Shown here: piece after piece, positions 31,665-41,299 of the stretch | How positions within the stretch are numbered: position 1 is the first letter of the stretch | Layout: each line of letters opens with the position of its first letter | DNA from: Hordeum vulgare subsp. vulgare | Taxonomy: Eukaryota > Streptophyta > Magnoliopsida > Poales > Poaceae | DNA: 64,000 nt | Direction: 5' to 3' | NCBI RefSeq assembly: GCF_904849725.1 | Contig: NC_058519.1 | Span: 19,947,267 to 20,011,266 of the forward strand | Made by a program: the position numbers and the translations under genes | The notes under the pieces: model-generated | What the model saw: only the letters and a program-made list of their open reading frames with translations | Databases searched by the model: none | What the model was told of the DNA's origin: nothing

Positions 31665-32542
31665 GAGCAACTCTAGCAGACCCCGCAAAATGCCCGGCCC
31701 GCAAAAATTCCGGCGAGTATGCGGGCTCGGCCCAATTTTTCGGCTAGAACAGAGCCCGCATACTCGCCCGGCCCGCAATTTTTTTTGCCGCAACCCGCAA
31801 ACCGCACGCCCCGAGCAGTATAACTGCGGTTCCGCGACCATTTTGCGGGTCCAAACCCTATCCCCCGCTGTCGCGAGCCACCCGATTCCCCTTTCCCCTC
31901 TCCACATTTCTCGCCGCCGGCGACCACCCGCCCCGCCTCCAGCCGTCATGTGGGGCCAAATGTGGAGCTCCGGACGCGGCTCCGGCAGCAGATCCGACCG
32001 TGAGAGGGACCCGGAGCGCGAGCGACGCGTCCGGGCGGACGACGCGAGGAAGCGCGGCGCCCGGAGGTGGACCAACTGCGGGATGTCGCCGCCGGCGAGC
32101 TTCAACCGCCGTGAGACGAAGGAGTACAACCGTCGTAGCGCGTTCTCCTCCGCGAGATCTTCCTACGTCGGATCCTCCTCGTCCTCCGGCGGCGGGCAGC
32201 AGGCGGCGAAGTACGTTGACCTGTGCAGCTCCGGCGAGGAGGATTGAGCGTCCGGCTTTTCCACGACGTCGTCCATTTGCCGCCACCTCGTCGCCGTCAG
32301 ATCCGACCCCTCTATTAGTAGTTTAACGTAGTGTAGTATGTAGTATAACTATGCTTGTAGTTTGTTGAACTATGTAGTATGTGATGAACTATGTTTGTGC
32401 AATTTCTCCCGCAATAGTGTTTTTTTAAATTATGCAGGTTTTGATACGGGTTCTGTTCGGCCGCACATGTTTTCGATCCGCAAAACGCGTTTGCAAACGC
32501 GTTTTGCGGGTCGAAATTTTGCGAGGTCTGCTAGAGTTGCTC
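31665..32542. mobile_element. Small Harbinger-type element with an intact cargo ORF
   Basis: TIRs GAGCAACTCTAGCAGACC and GGTCTGCTAGAGTTGCTC are exact inverted ends. The flanks are TCA (31662-31664) and TAA (32543-32545), a 3-bp duplication with one change. At 878 bp it has no transposase. A CGCAAAACGCG-rich palindrome lies near the right end. Confidence 0.8.
31948..32247 (+). CDS. 99-residue Harbinger cargo ORF ending in YVDLCSSGEED
   Basis: ATG at 31948 to TGA at 32245-32247, uninterrupted. The product starts MWGQMWSSGRGSGSR and has a highly charged Arg/Glu/Asp block (DRERDPERERRVRADDARKR). It continues with an EYNRRSAF motif, a Ser-rich stretch, and the ending YVDLCSSGEED. I recognise this as a recurring ORF of Triticeae Harbinger-like elements, not as a characterised protein; it is probably disordered and nuclear. 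It fills most of the element between a GC-rich leader and the right TIR. A spliced upstream or downstream part is possible. The acidic tail resembles the ending of the broken ORF in the 852-2491 element, which may point to a shared ancestry or role. Confidence 0.55.
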   Translation: MWGQMWSSGRGSGSRSDRERDPERERRVRADDARKRGARRWTNCGMSPPASFNRRETKEYNRRSAFSSARSSYVGSSSSSGGGQQAAKYVDLCSSGEED

Positions 32543-32833
32543 TAACTAGTTTGCGTTGCAACTGATATAGAAACGTCAGAGGGTATGACGTGCTACCCAG
32601 ATGGAAAACGCCATAGGCCATGGCGTTTGTAGAAACGCTATATTCGATGGGCGTGTCGCTGCTCTATGTCGCACTGCCGTTCCCCTTTCGAAACGACCTA
32701 AACAAATTAATTAACATCAGTAGCCCTGTGTTTGCTACGTGTGAGAGCACTGTTGCTACATGTGGCCGGGCGGCTAGCTACTGCAGCGGTCATTGATTGG
32801 TCAACTCAGCTGCTATATGTGCAAAGTGATGCT

Positions 32834-33325
32834 GGGATTTTTTCACTGTTTTGATCCTTAAGGCGCAAATTCATCATGTAACGAACTCGGTTCGAAAGTA
32901 TTTCACGTTTTGACTCTTTTTTGAAACGCCACAGTCCGTGGCGTTGCAGCCCTGTTATGCAACGCCATAGGTTCTGGCGTTGCAGACGTTCTTTCAAACG
33001 CCTGTCTATTGTGGCGTTGTAGACCTGAGGTGAAACGCCTGTCTAACGTGGCGTTGCAGACATGAGGTGAAACGCCAGTACCTATGGCGTTTCTTGCCTT
33101 TATATTCTGCCACCCCGACCCCCTCGCCCACCAACCACCATTTTTCCTCTCCTCTTGGTCTTGTTAGCTCGAAAAAGCTCTCCCTCCTCCTCACCATCCC
33201 CCCTTCGATCTCCCTCCTCCCTCAACCTTTTAGTAGGTTCTTTGGGGCAAATCGAAGAGGCCGGTAAGCTCCTTCAATTAGTTTTTGCAATGATTTTGTA
33301 TTTGTGTAGATTTTTTTTGCATTAG
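32834..33325 (+). repeat. Left TIR of the MULE with promoter and leader exon
   Basis: It is inverted with respect to 37880-38333. It holds tandem AACGCC...GGCGTT hairpin units (32930-33095), a TTTATATTCTG TATA-like site near 33100, a pyrimidine-rich leader, and a splice donor GGCCG|GTAAGC at 33263/33264. The donor pairs with the TTTTTTAG acceptor just before the MURA ATG at 33581. Confidence 0.8.
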
Positions 33326-33369
33326 GTGTTCTATTTATGTTGCATTGTATTGGTTGGTTTCTTATTATT

Positions 33370-33535
33370 GAGGAGATTTAGTGTTATGGTTAGGGTTATG
33401 CCTAGTTTGGTTGGACAAGGGTTAGGGTTAGTGTTAGGTTTTGTGTTATGCCTAATTTGGATGGACAAGGTTTAGGGTTAGGGTTTGTGTTAATGCCTAA
33501 TTTGGATGCAAATGGTTAGGGTAATGTTTTGTGAG
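33370..33535 (+). repeat. Telomere-like GGTTAGGGTTAG degenerate repeats in the MURA leader intron
   Basis: A roughly 60-bp unit (TTAGGGTTAG...TGTTATGCCTAATTTGGATG) is repeated about three times within the 5' intron (33264-33580). It contains TTTAGGG, the plant telomere heptamer. Confidence 0.6.
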
Positions 33536-33580
33536 TTGTTTTGTTATACTTAGAATTGGTAATTTTGTCCCCTTTTTTAG

Positions 33581-35930
33581 ATGGACAAGACTGTGAATAT
33601 TCATTATGTTGACAAAGAGGCATTCATGAATGTTGCTATTGTTGATAAATATGAGGAAGTGTTGACATTTCTTGATAGTCCTATTTATGAAGAGGTTGTG
33701 GCAGAAACTCGGATAAGATTGAAGTGGGTTGATCCAAGTGACCAAGTAGAATTATTACGAAGATATGATGTTGGGTCGGCACACAAGTGTCGAATGAAGA
33801 CAATGCCTATCAAGTCTAATTTGCATTGGGTTGCATACAAGGAGGTTGTTGCATCCTCGATAGACAAGTCACTCGAAGTGTTTGCTAGTACGTTAGTCAA
33901 TGCTCCTCTTCATGTTGACTTGAACCAACCCATAGTAGATGATTTGAGCCCGTATAATGGTGTGGCACCTATTGTTGAGCATAAAGTAGAAGTGCAAGTC
34001 AATGAGTATCCCCAATATGAGTTTGGAGGTAGTGCACCGATCAAAGATGATGGTCATGAGTCCGACGAAGAGTATGAGAGGCAACACAACATTGTTGGTG
34101 ATGTAGAGGCTCAAGTAAGGCATGATGACATGGATCCTGACATTGTTTATCAGCGTGCTTGTGTGGATGAGTCGGATGATGAAGGCTCAGTGAATGAGTT
34201 GGATGAGGATGGCTTCACTGAGAAAGAAGCGGAGTGGTATACAAAAATCACCGGGAAGGATCACAAAGTTCCCTTGTTTTGTGATGTTAGCCTTGCAGAT
34301 AAGGCTTTAGTCGATGGTGGCATGAGCAAGACAATTGAGGCTAGAATGTTCCCAAGTAGCACACCCAACGCGATCTCAACGTCTTACCTAAAGAAAGGTT
34401 TGATGTTCGAGGACATTCTAGAATTGAAGATGTGGTTGTGTGAGTATGCCGTCAAGCACTACAGGCCTTTCAGAGTTGCTTACTCGGACTGCCACAAGCG
34501 ATACACCGTGAAATGTGAGGTAGAAAAATGCAAATGGAAAGTCAATTCAAGACTCATGAAAGATGGTATGTGGAAGATAAGTAGTTGCATTGCAACTCAC
34601 CAATGCACACCGCCGACAGATGAAGCACCAGAGACACACCATCAGTTAACCTCGGAATTCATCGGTTATAAATACCAGAAACATATAGCTGAGGATCCAA
34701 CCATTAAAGTGAAGTTGTTGATGAGTTGGGTTTTCGAGAGATTTGGATATAAGGTCAAGTACGGGAAGACATGGAAGGCCAAACAGGTCGCTTTTAGAAT
34801 GTTGTATGGTGGATGGGAAGAGGCGTACAACATGCTAGCCCGGTTGCTGGGCGCGATGGCCCATAGAAACCCCAGAATGTACCATTATGTCCAAGATATT
34901 GAAGGAGTGTTCCGTCGTGCCTTTTGGACATTTGGCCCATGCATTGCAGCTTTTGAGCATTGTCGTCCGGTTTTGTCTATAGATGGAACACTCCTGACTG
35001 GAAAATACAAGGGCACACTAACGATGCTAATGATCAGGTGTTGCCTGTGGCATTTGCTTTGGTGTCAGCGGAGAACCAAGACAACTGGGAATGGTTCATG
35101 AGACTTGTGAGAAGCACGGTGATTCCTCCCAATAGGGAGGTATGCATCATATCCGATCGGCACCAAGGCATATTGAAGGCCGTGGATGTTCACATTCCAG
35201 GGCATGCGAGGCTTCACCATCGATGGTGCATGAGGCACTTCGTTGCAAACTTTTACAGGGCTTGTAAGAACAAAGATTTGGCGAAGGATCTTAACTCCGC
35301 ATGTGTGGCCTTCTCCGTTGAGTCGTTCACTAAGCGATTGAACAAAATATATGAGAAGGCAAATGAAGGTGGGAAAGAATTCCTACAAAGGAATATAGAT
35401 GAGAGACATAAGTGGTCACGGGCATGTGACGAAGGAGGCATGAGATATGGCGACATGACAAGCAATCTTGTTGAGTGCTTCAACTTTGTCTTGAAGGGGG
35501 CATGTCAGTTGCCGGTCACGGCAATAGCTGAATATATCTTTTACAAGCTAAATGAGTATTTTCTTAAGCACTCGAAGAAATTGGCAAGTTGATTGGTGAG
35601 AGTGAGAAGCCTCCCAATGAGATCTATCCGAAGAAGGTTGCTGAGTGGTTAGAGTTTCAAAAGGAGAAGTCAGCAATGCAGCGAGCCACTTGTTTCGATA
35701 ACGCTGAAATGAAATACCAAGTGGATGAGCCAGGCGGTACAACGAGAGATGGGCAATCATATGGTGGTCGCTCATTTATTGTTTCCCTTCGGACGCGGCA
35801 TTGCACTTGTGAGCGTCCTAGTAAGTACCACTGGACATGCTCGCACATGATGACGGCATGTCGCATGAGGAATTTGCCCTTCTCTGATGGTGTAGTTGTG
35901 AGGTTGCATGAATTCAACTTGCAACCATAG
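33581..35930 (+). pseudogene. MURA/MuDR-type transposase with SWIM zinc finger, two frameshifts
   Basis: ATG 33581 follows a splice acceptor (TTTTTTAG), implying a non-coding first exon in the TIR. The N-terminal 230 residues are variable and acidic. Residues of about 280-370 match the MuDR DNA-binding region (MFEDILELKMWLCEYAVKH, VKCEVEKCKWKV). The MULE catalytic domain follows: first Asp in LSIDGTLLTGKYKG near residue 468, then a frameshift near 35005-35025, and the second Asp in CIISDRHQGILKA. A second frameshift near 35585 separates the rest, which includes NLVECFNFVLKG and the SWIM motif CTCERPSKYHWTCSH (CxC...CxH). The enzyme would excise and insert MULEs through the 9-bp-duplicating DDE reaction. 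As it stands no full protein can be made. A short 3' tail ends at TAG 35928-35930. Confidence 0.88.
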
Positions 35931-35933
35931 TCA

Positions 35934-37690
35934 AGATGCGCTCCAACTGTCTCCCTAATTGAATTGTTGAATGCAGCATCAGCAGCCTCACTCGGCAGTA
36001 AGTCCAAGCAATCGGAACGAGTCCATGCAGCCTTATGGATAACTCTGTACTCTGTACGCATCCACTCCAAATGCCTTAAGTATGCCGCCTCGTCAGTGTC
36101 GGGTGTTTCATCATTTTCAACTCGATGTTGTCTCTGAGCATTCCACATGTCCACCCAAGTAATGTGGTGCTCCTCCCAATTGATGACAGTCTTATTGCTT
36201 TGCCGGTTTGTCCTACAAAGCATTAGAATACTACATCAGTTTCATTTTTTCATGTTAGACATTGATCAACAGGAGAAACACGTGATACAAAAGACTCACT
36301 TATGTAGCTTCACACTTGTCTCGACGTAATCCGGCGGGGTGCGTTGTTGTACCCCGAACTGCTTTGAAGCACGATGAGGAAGATGCCACTCCACCGCATA
36401 AAAGCATATCATCGAGCACCGCACACGCCAAAGATGCTGGTCACGAAGGCACATGTTACTCAGAGGATACTGCCTAAGTACCGTGTACGGCCTCCAATTA
36501 ACCTACATAACAACAAGTCACTCAACCATCCATGAAAAAAAATCAGCAAATTTGATAAAGCATTTACCTGTTCGTAAGTTAGCATGTCAAGCTCGCTTAT
36601 GATGCCTTATACCGCCCCATAGCCGCGATACTCGTCCATTGGACATTAGCCCATGTGTGTGCGATAGTGGGGTATCGCTCCTCGTCCCCGTCAAACGGGT
36701 ACTTCCAGGGTTCTTCCGGAGCAAGGCTGAAGTTCCACCCAAGAGGGATACGCTCCCACATCCAAACCTGTAGGGCCCAGACGAAACCTCCAAGACAGGA
36801 CGTCGGCTTACTCCTCATGCATGCTCCATCCAACTACAGATTTAATAAAATGAAAATGCATCATATCCCATTGAATAAAATGAAAATGCATGATATTAAG
36901 CCATACCTGACGGTACAAGAAGGCTAGTGCCGCCGAATCCCAACTCCACTTCACATCCCAGTCACGAAGAGGATCCAAGAACATCCATGAGGCTGTGTCC
37001 CCAGTGCCATCCGGAAACACCACTTGGGTCAAAAGATTCCAGAGATAAGCTCTCGCGAACCTCTCCACAACAAGCGGACTAGCATCCCTTGGGCATCTGT
37101 GAAAATGTCTCTGTATCCAAGAGAACAACACACCGGATGGCCTAGGATCCTTCCTAGTTTCATCAATCCATGGCTCGGGTTCAACACCAACCAATGCTGC
37201 AACCCGTTGTCGCCACCCGGCGGCCCTAACCTTCCCTGTAAGAGCCCTGCCCTCGATAGGAAGCCCGGAGATCATAGCAATATCCTCCAAGGTTATGCTC
37301 ATCTCACCAAGAGGAAGGTGAAAAGAGTGCGTCTCCGGCCTCAATCGATCCGTAAGTGCTGTTAGGGCCGTGGCGTTCAACCATGGTGGTTGCCTTTAAA
37401 GTTGAGCACAAATTGAAGAAGATCCATTCTTCTAAAATATGGCTCGTAACGAGGGTCATATACAAGAGTTTCATTGGGGTTGTGCCCCCTCAAACGAAGT
37501 AGTGGAGGAACCTAAACAAACAAAGGCATAATTTGTCAATTTACTCAACTTGTCAAAATATAAAAATCATGGAGTATATAAAAATAATCATCAACAAAAT
37601 CATAATTACCTCTCCTCTTTCAACTAGCAACGCACGATGCTTCTGCTCGTAGTAGTCATCAAGACCCGGATATTGATCGGGCCGAAACAT
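35934..37690 (-). pseudogene. Plant mobile domain (PMD, MAIN/MAIL-like) gene of the MULE
   Basis: Exons on the minus strand are 37690-37610 (MFRPDQYPGLDDYYEQKHR), 37511-36907, 36833-36568, 36502-36300 and from 36212 leftward to near 35934, all with GT-AG junctions. The second exon holds the PMD core: RMDLLQFVLNF, LTDRLRPETHSFHLPLGEM, ITLEDIAMISGLPIEG, VERFARAYLWNLL and SWDSAALAFLYRQ. Later exons give LGGFVWALQVWMWERIP, VNWRPYTVLRQYP and HITWVDMWNAQ. PMD proteins, including Arabidopsis MAIN and MAIL1, are nuclear and act in transcription or silencing; TE copies are frequent. Here a one-base loss near 37392 creates a stop just before LNATALTAL, and another stop follows GRYKAS near 36600. The gene is convergent with MURA, and its end overlaps MURA's last codons on the other strand. 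Confidence 0.83.
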
Positions 37691-37879
37691 CCTACATAAT
37701 ATGAACAAAATTCTTACCGGCCTCTTCGAATAATATGAACTAAACCTAGGCATAAACCTAATGCGGATAATATAAACAAAACCTAGGTTATACATATAGC
37801 CACCAAAAACTACACCTACACACCATAAACTACACCTATTAACAATCAGAAAATAAATTTTACTTCAAAACATACGTAC

Positions 37880-38333
37880 ACCTAGTGCAAAAAAAAATCT
37901 ACACAAATATAAAATCATTGCAAAAACTAATTGGAGGGATTGGAAGAGCTTACCGGCCTCTTCGATTTGCCCCAAAGAACCAACAAAACGGTTGGGGGAG
38001 GAGGGAGATCGAAGGGGGGATCTGGAGGAGGAGGGAGAGCTTTTTCGTGGAGGAAGAGGAAGAAAGATCTGGAGGTGGACGAAGGGACGCGGGGCAGTTA
38101 CTTATGAGGCCTGCAACGCCAGCCTCCTTGGCGTTTCTGCTAAGGGCTGCAACGTCCAGTAGACTGGCGTTGCACATGAGGCCTGCAACGTTCAGTAGAC
38201 TAGCGTTTGGCATAAGGCCTGCAACGCCACGGCCTATGGCATTTTCAAAAGGGTCAAAACGTGAAATACCTTCAAACCGAGTTCGTTACGTGATGAACTT
38301 GCGCCTTAAAGATCAAAACAGTAAAAAAAATCC
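37880..38333 (-). repeat. Right TIR of the MULE with promoter and leader exon
   Basis: It mirrors 32834-33325, including hairpin units (38095-38250), the GCAAATCGAAGAGGCCG leader-exon end and a GTAAGC donor at 37953-37948. The donor can splice to the ATTATGTAG acceptor just before the PMD ATG at 37690. Confidence 0.8.
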
Positions 38334-39082
38334 AGTGATGCTGCCACGAGAAGACCACACTAGACAACAGTACGAGCAGCAGATGTGCATGCATGTGTGT
38401 TTGACTAAACTTACTCGAGTGGCGCTCCCCCTTGACTACACTTGCAAGATAGCTCCACATCAGATGTGCATGCATGTGTACGAACAGCAGATGTGCATGC
38501 AGGTGAGAAGAAGATCCATCATTACAAACCATAAATTAGGCTGTCAAATCACGGAGAGGACAAGTGCTACGCTCCACACAAGCAAGCAGAACATCAACAC
38601 GCCGGCCGTAGAAACGCCAGGGTGCTTGTCATTTCAGTCGTGGCCGAAAAGACGTTGTAATTGGAGCAGGAAACGTCATAGTTGAATGACGTTTTATAGT
38701 TGAGCTGCAATGCCACGGGTTTTGACGTTTTTAAAAAGGGTTAGATCGTGAAATAGTTTTTCGATGAGTTCATTTTGTGCACATCCTCAGTTATAATGTT
38801 AGAACAATGATTTTTCTCCCGGATTTCACACAACTCTGTATCGTGGTGTCCGAACTTGTTAGACATGATTCTAAAAAAAACAAGTGACGATAACATCTGA
38901 GCGAACAGTTCAGTCAAAACCTATAGATGACAATGAAATAGCCACAAGGGCACTTTAGTCCTTTCCAATGCCTATAAATAGAAAGGAAAAGAAAATCAGT
39001 AAACAAGAGTTGGGTGGCAATTTGCGAAACCCATATTAGGAATGACAATTTTGGGAAGCAAGATATCGAGAGTGCCAAATTT

Positions 39083-39639
39083 CTCGTGGAGTTCATGTGA
39101 AAGCCAAGTAGTTATTAAAACCGTTATCTTCTATAAACTAAGGGGTGCTATTGGCGTACATTTGGGAAAAAAATGTTGGACCTGTGGAGGGGGACGACGA
39201 ATCTGGGTGGCGAGGTGGCGTGGTTGTTGCGGAAATGGCCGAATCCATTGAGATTCAATCGGATTCAGTGGAGGCGGTAGCGGTGTGGGAGGGGAATCAA
39301 CTGCGGGGTGACGTCGGAATGTTGCGGATGGTGACGTCCCTGTGCGGCTGGCATTTGCATTTGCGACAACAACTCGCGTGCCGCGAATACGCAACATGAC
39401 GGGCCTTTTTTAAGCCCGTCCATTTTTTGGCAAACTTTTGCATTAGGGCCTAAAATAGGGCATTTTTTCTTTGAAAGCGCTATATGATGATAACATAATA
39501 TGTTACCACCATCATCTTTTTCCTCGTTTAATGCTATGCCATGTCACCAATATGACTAGTTGACATTACATGAGGATGGATGTTACATCCACTATGACTA
39601 ATATTAGATCAACTCCAACAGCTCCCCTATCTTTAAAAT
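39083..39639. other. GC-rich stretch, no assigned gene
   Basis: 39140-39400 is GC-rich with ORFs on both strands (84-88 codons) that lack motifs. The part after 39480 is AT-rich, ending in an AACTCCAACAGCTCCCC scrap like a Harbinger or MITE terminus. Confidence 0.35.
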
Positions 39640-39895
39640 TGTTGGAGATATGCCCTAGTGATAATCATATACGATGTCATTTCCTATATGTTTGTGAATC
39701 AATATAGTCCTTGGGCATTATCAATGATGTGTACCAACAAGTACTTTACTTGTTTGTGAGACTAAATTGTATGATGATTGTCCTAAATGATCCCTACGAA
39801 AGGGTTATGTGGACTCATAACCGACTAGACTAGCATATGACATGGTACATGACTTGGTTTCACTAGGCTTGTAGCGTTGGATGTTAGCCGAATAA
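39640..39895 (+). mobile_element. Copia-type LTR fragment
   Basis: It starts TGTTGGAGATATGCCCTAGT, close to the start of the Angela-type LTR at 57459, but diverges after about 25 bp and breaks off near 39895. Only one end is present. Confidence 0.5.
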
Positions 39896-40786
39896 TATGG
39901 AATCGAAAAGAGCTTTGTGTGCCTTTGTCATTACTTCCACCTATCCTGCAACTATCTCTTGCACTGTGTGCACATCATTTCCTTTATTGCACGCACTTTA
40001 TGTCTTACACTTTATGTCTTATAGTGGAGACTATAGAGAACATGTTCCTCAATACTATTAATGAGGTTCTCCTTTGGTTGGGAAATTTTCTTGATGATTA
40101 CTGGAAGGATATTGTTCTCTGATCTCTAGCGACCGAGCGCACTCATCCGTGGTGACCATAGCCATTCAGTGGAAATGGTAAGAGCAAACACACCAAGGTG
40201 TACATGCCGGAGATGGTGCTACCACAATTGTCCTACCTTGTCATTGTCAGTGTTCAACAAGTCGATCCTCGAGGATTGAAATGGAAAGTTCCATTGCTTC
40301 ACTATAGTCCCCCTACCCTTATATCCTCTCATCCTTCTTATTGTTGTTTTCGCATTGTTAAGAGCTTGCACCGCCAAAACGGTCCTCTCAATCGACTACG
40401 CATGTTGATCACCCACCCCTCGCTCGTAAACTTCGTTTGCCACCAAGCGATAAAACGTAAAACATCCAAGTGGGGTACCAATCCATGTAGACTTTCAGAT
40501 TTTTATTTCATACAAAAGATATCATGCACCCCAATTTTCATTTCACTTTAGTATATTCAGATAGAATTTGTAAATAGAAGTGATATTGATCTAATGTGAC
40601 TGATTATATGACTTACAATCCGACTTTAACCAACATAATTTAGAAATGATCCTCCAACTCATTGATTGTGCTTAAGCTCCACCTATTTATGGCATTAACT
40701 TTGTCATAGAGCCGAGTACCCATGCATTGATCTCATATGAGATAGAAATCCTTTGAGTTGGTGATACCATATAATTAGGACCCTGA
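39896..40786. other. Unassigned sequence
   Basis: There are two ORFs of 81 and 117 codons at 39877 and 40198 with no recognisable domain. It may be retroelement-derived; nothing else is seen. Confidence 0.3.
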
Positions 40787-41009
40787 TAAGTGTCACACGT
40801 GTGGCACGGACACATGACAACTCCGAACGTTTTTGATGTCAAGTTTAGTTACGAGTATGTGGGTGACAATTTTAGTTGTTAAGCATGACAACTTTTTTTT
40901 CAGATGGCAAGTTTCTTTTTTTCTTCTTTTTTTGGTTTTTTTTGGATGACAACTTTAGTTGTAAACAAGGTGAGAGCCGGAGTGCTTTGTGCCACACGTG
41001 TGACACTTA
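40787..41009. mobile_element. MITE with TAAGTGTCACACGTGTGGCA inverted ends
   Basis: The first 21 bases are repeated exactly inverted at the right end (GTGCCACACGTGTGACACTTA). The element is 223 bp. The interior holds repeated ATGACAACTTT / GACAACTTTAGTTGT units. I see no clear target duplication. Confidence 0.75.
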
Positions 41010-41164
41010 CCATTTGAGTATAATTAAGTATAAATGACCAACCCATCAAGGTTTAATTTCACGTACTTCGTGCCATACCAAACAAGAAGTCAAATTTGCA
41101 GATTTTCTAAGACTGCCATCTTGTGGTTTTAATTATTGTTACATGTAATAGTATACAATATATT

Positions 41165-41299
<135 letters not shown>

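Larger units (their letters stand above)
32834..38333. mobile_element. Mutator-like element (MULE) with MURA and plant-mobile-domain genes
   Basis: The 9-bp duplication AGTGATGCT is perfect at 32825-32833 and 38334-38342. The ends GGGATTTTTTCACTG and GGATTTTTTTTACTG (inverted) open long TIRs of about 450-490 bp. Inside are a plus-strand MURA-type transposase (33581-35930) and a minus-strand plant-mobile-domain gene (about 35934-37690) meeting tail to tail. At 5.5 kb and with both genes present it looks like a formerly autonomous MULE. Both genes now carry frameshifts. Confidence 0.92.
31502..38819. mobile_element. Outer Mutator-like element enclosing a second MULE
   Basis: The left end ACTTTTTCACTGTTCTGATC, followed by TATTTCACGATCTTTTTAAA, recurs inverted at 38819-38660 (ATCGTGAAATAG, TTTTAAAAAGGGTTAGATCG). 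The flanks GGATTTCGA (31493-31501) and GGATTTCAC (38820-38828) could be a decayed 9-bp duplication. Both ends carry the same AACGYC...GGCGTT hairpin motifs as the inner MULE, so the two are relatives. Confidence 0.5.
30766..39082. mobile_element. Outermost Mutator-like inverted-repeat element (inferred)
   Basis: 30766-30835 (GAGAAATTTGG... to GATGGGTTTCGCA...TTGCCAC) recurs inverted and diverged at about 39082-39010. Both repeats point outward and enclose the nested elements between them. No target duplication is evident, so the relation is inferred from the TIR similarity only. Confidence 0.4.

Noticed and set aside
37885..38685. Plus-strand 266-codon ORF
   Set aside because: It crosses the right TIR of the MULE and its target duplication into flanking DNA, so it cannot be a conserved gene.
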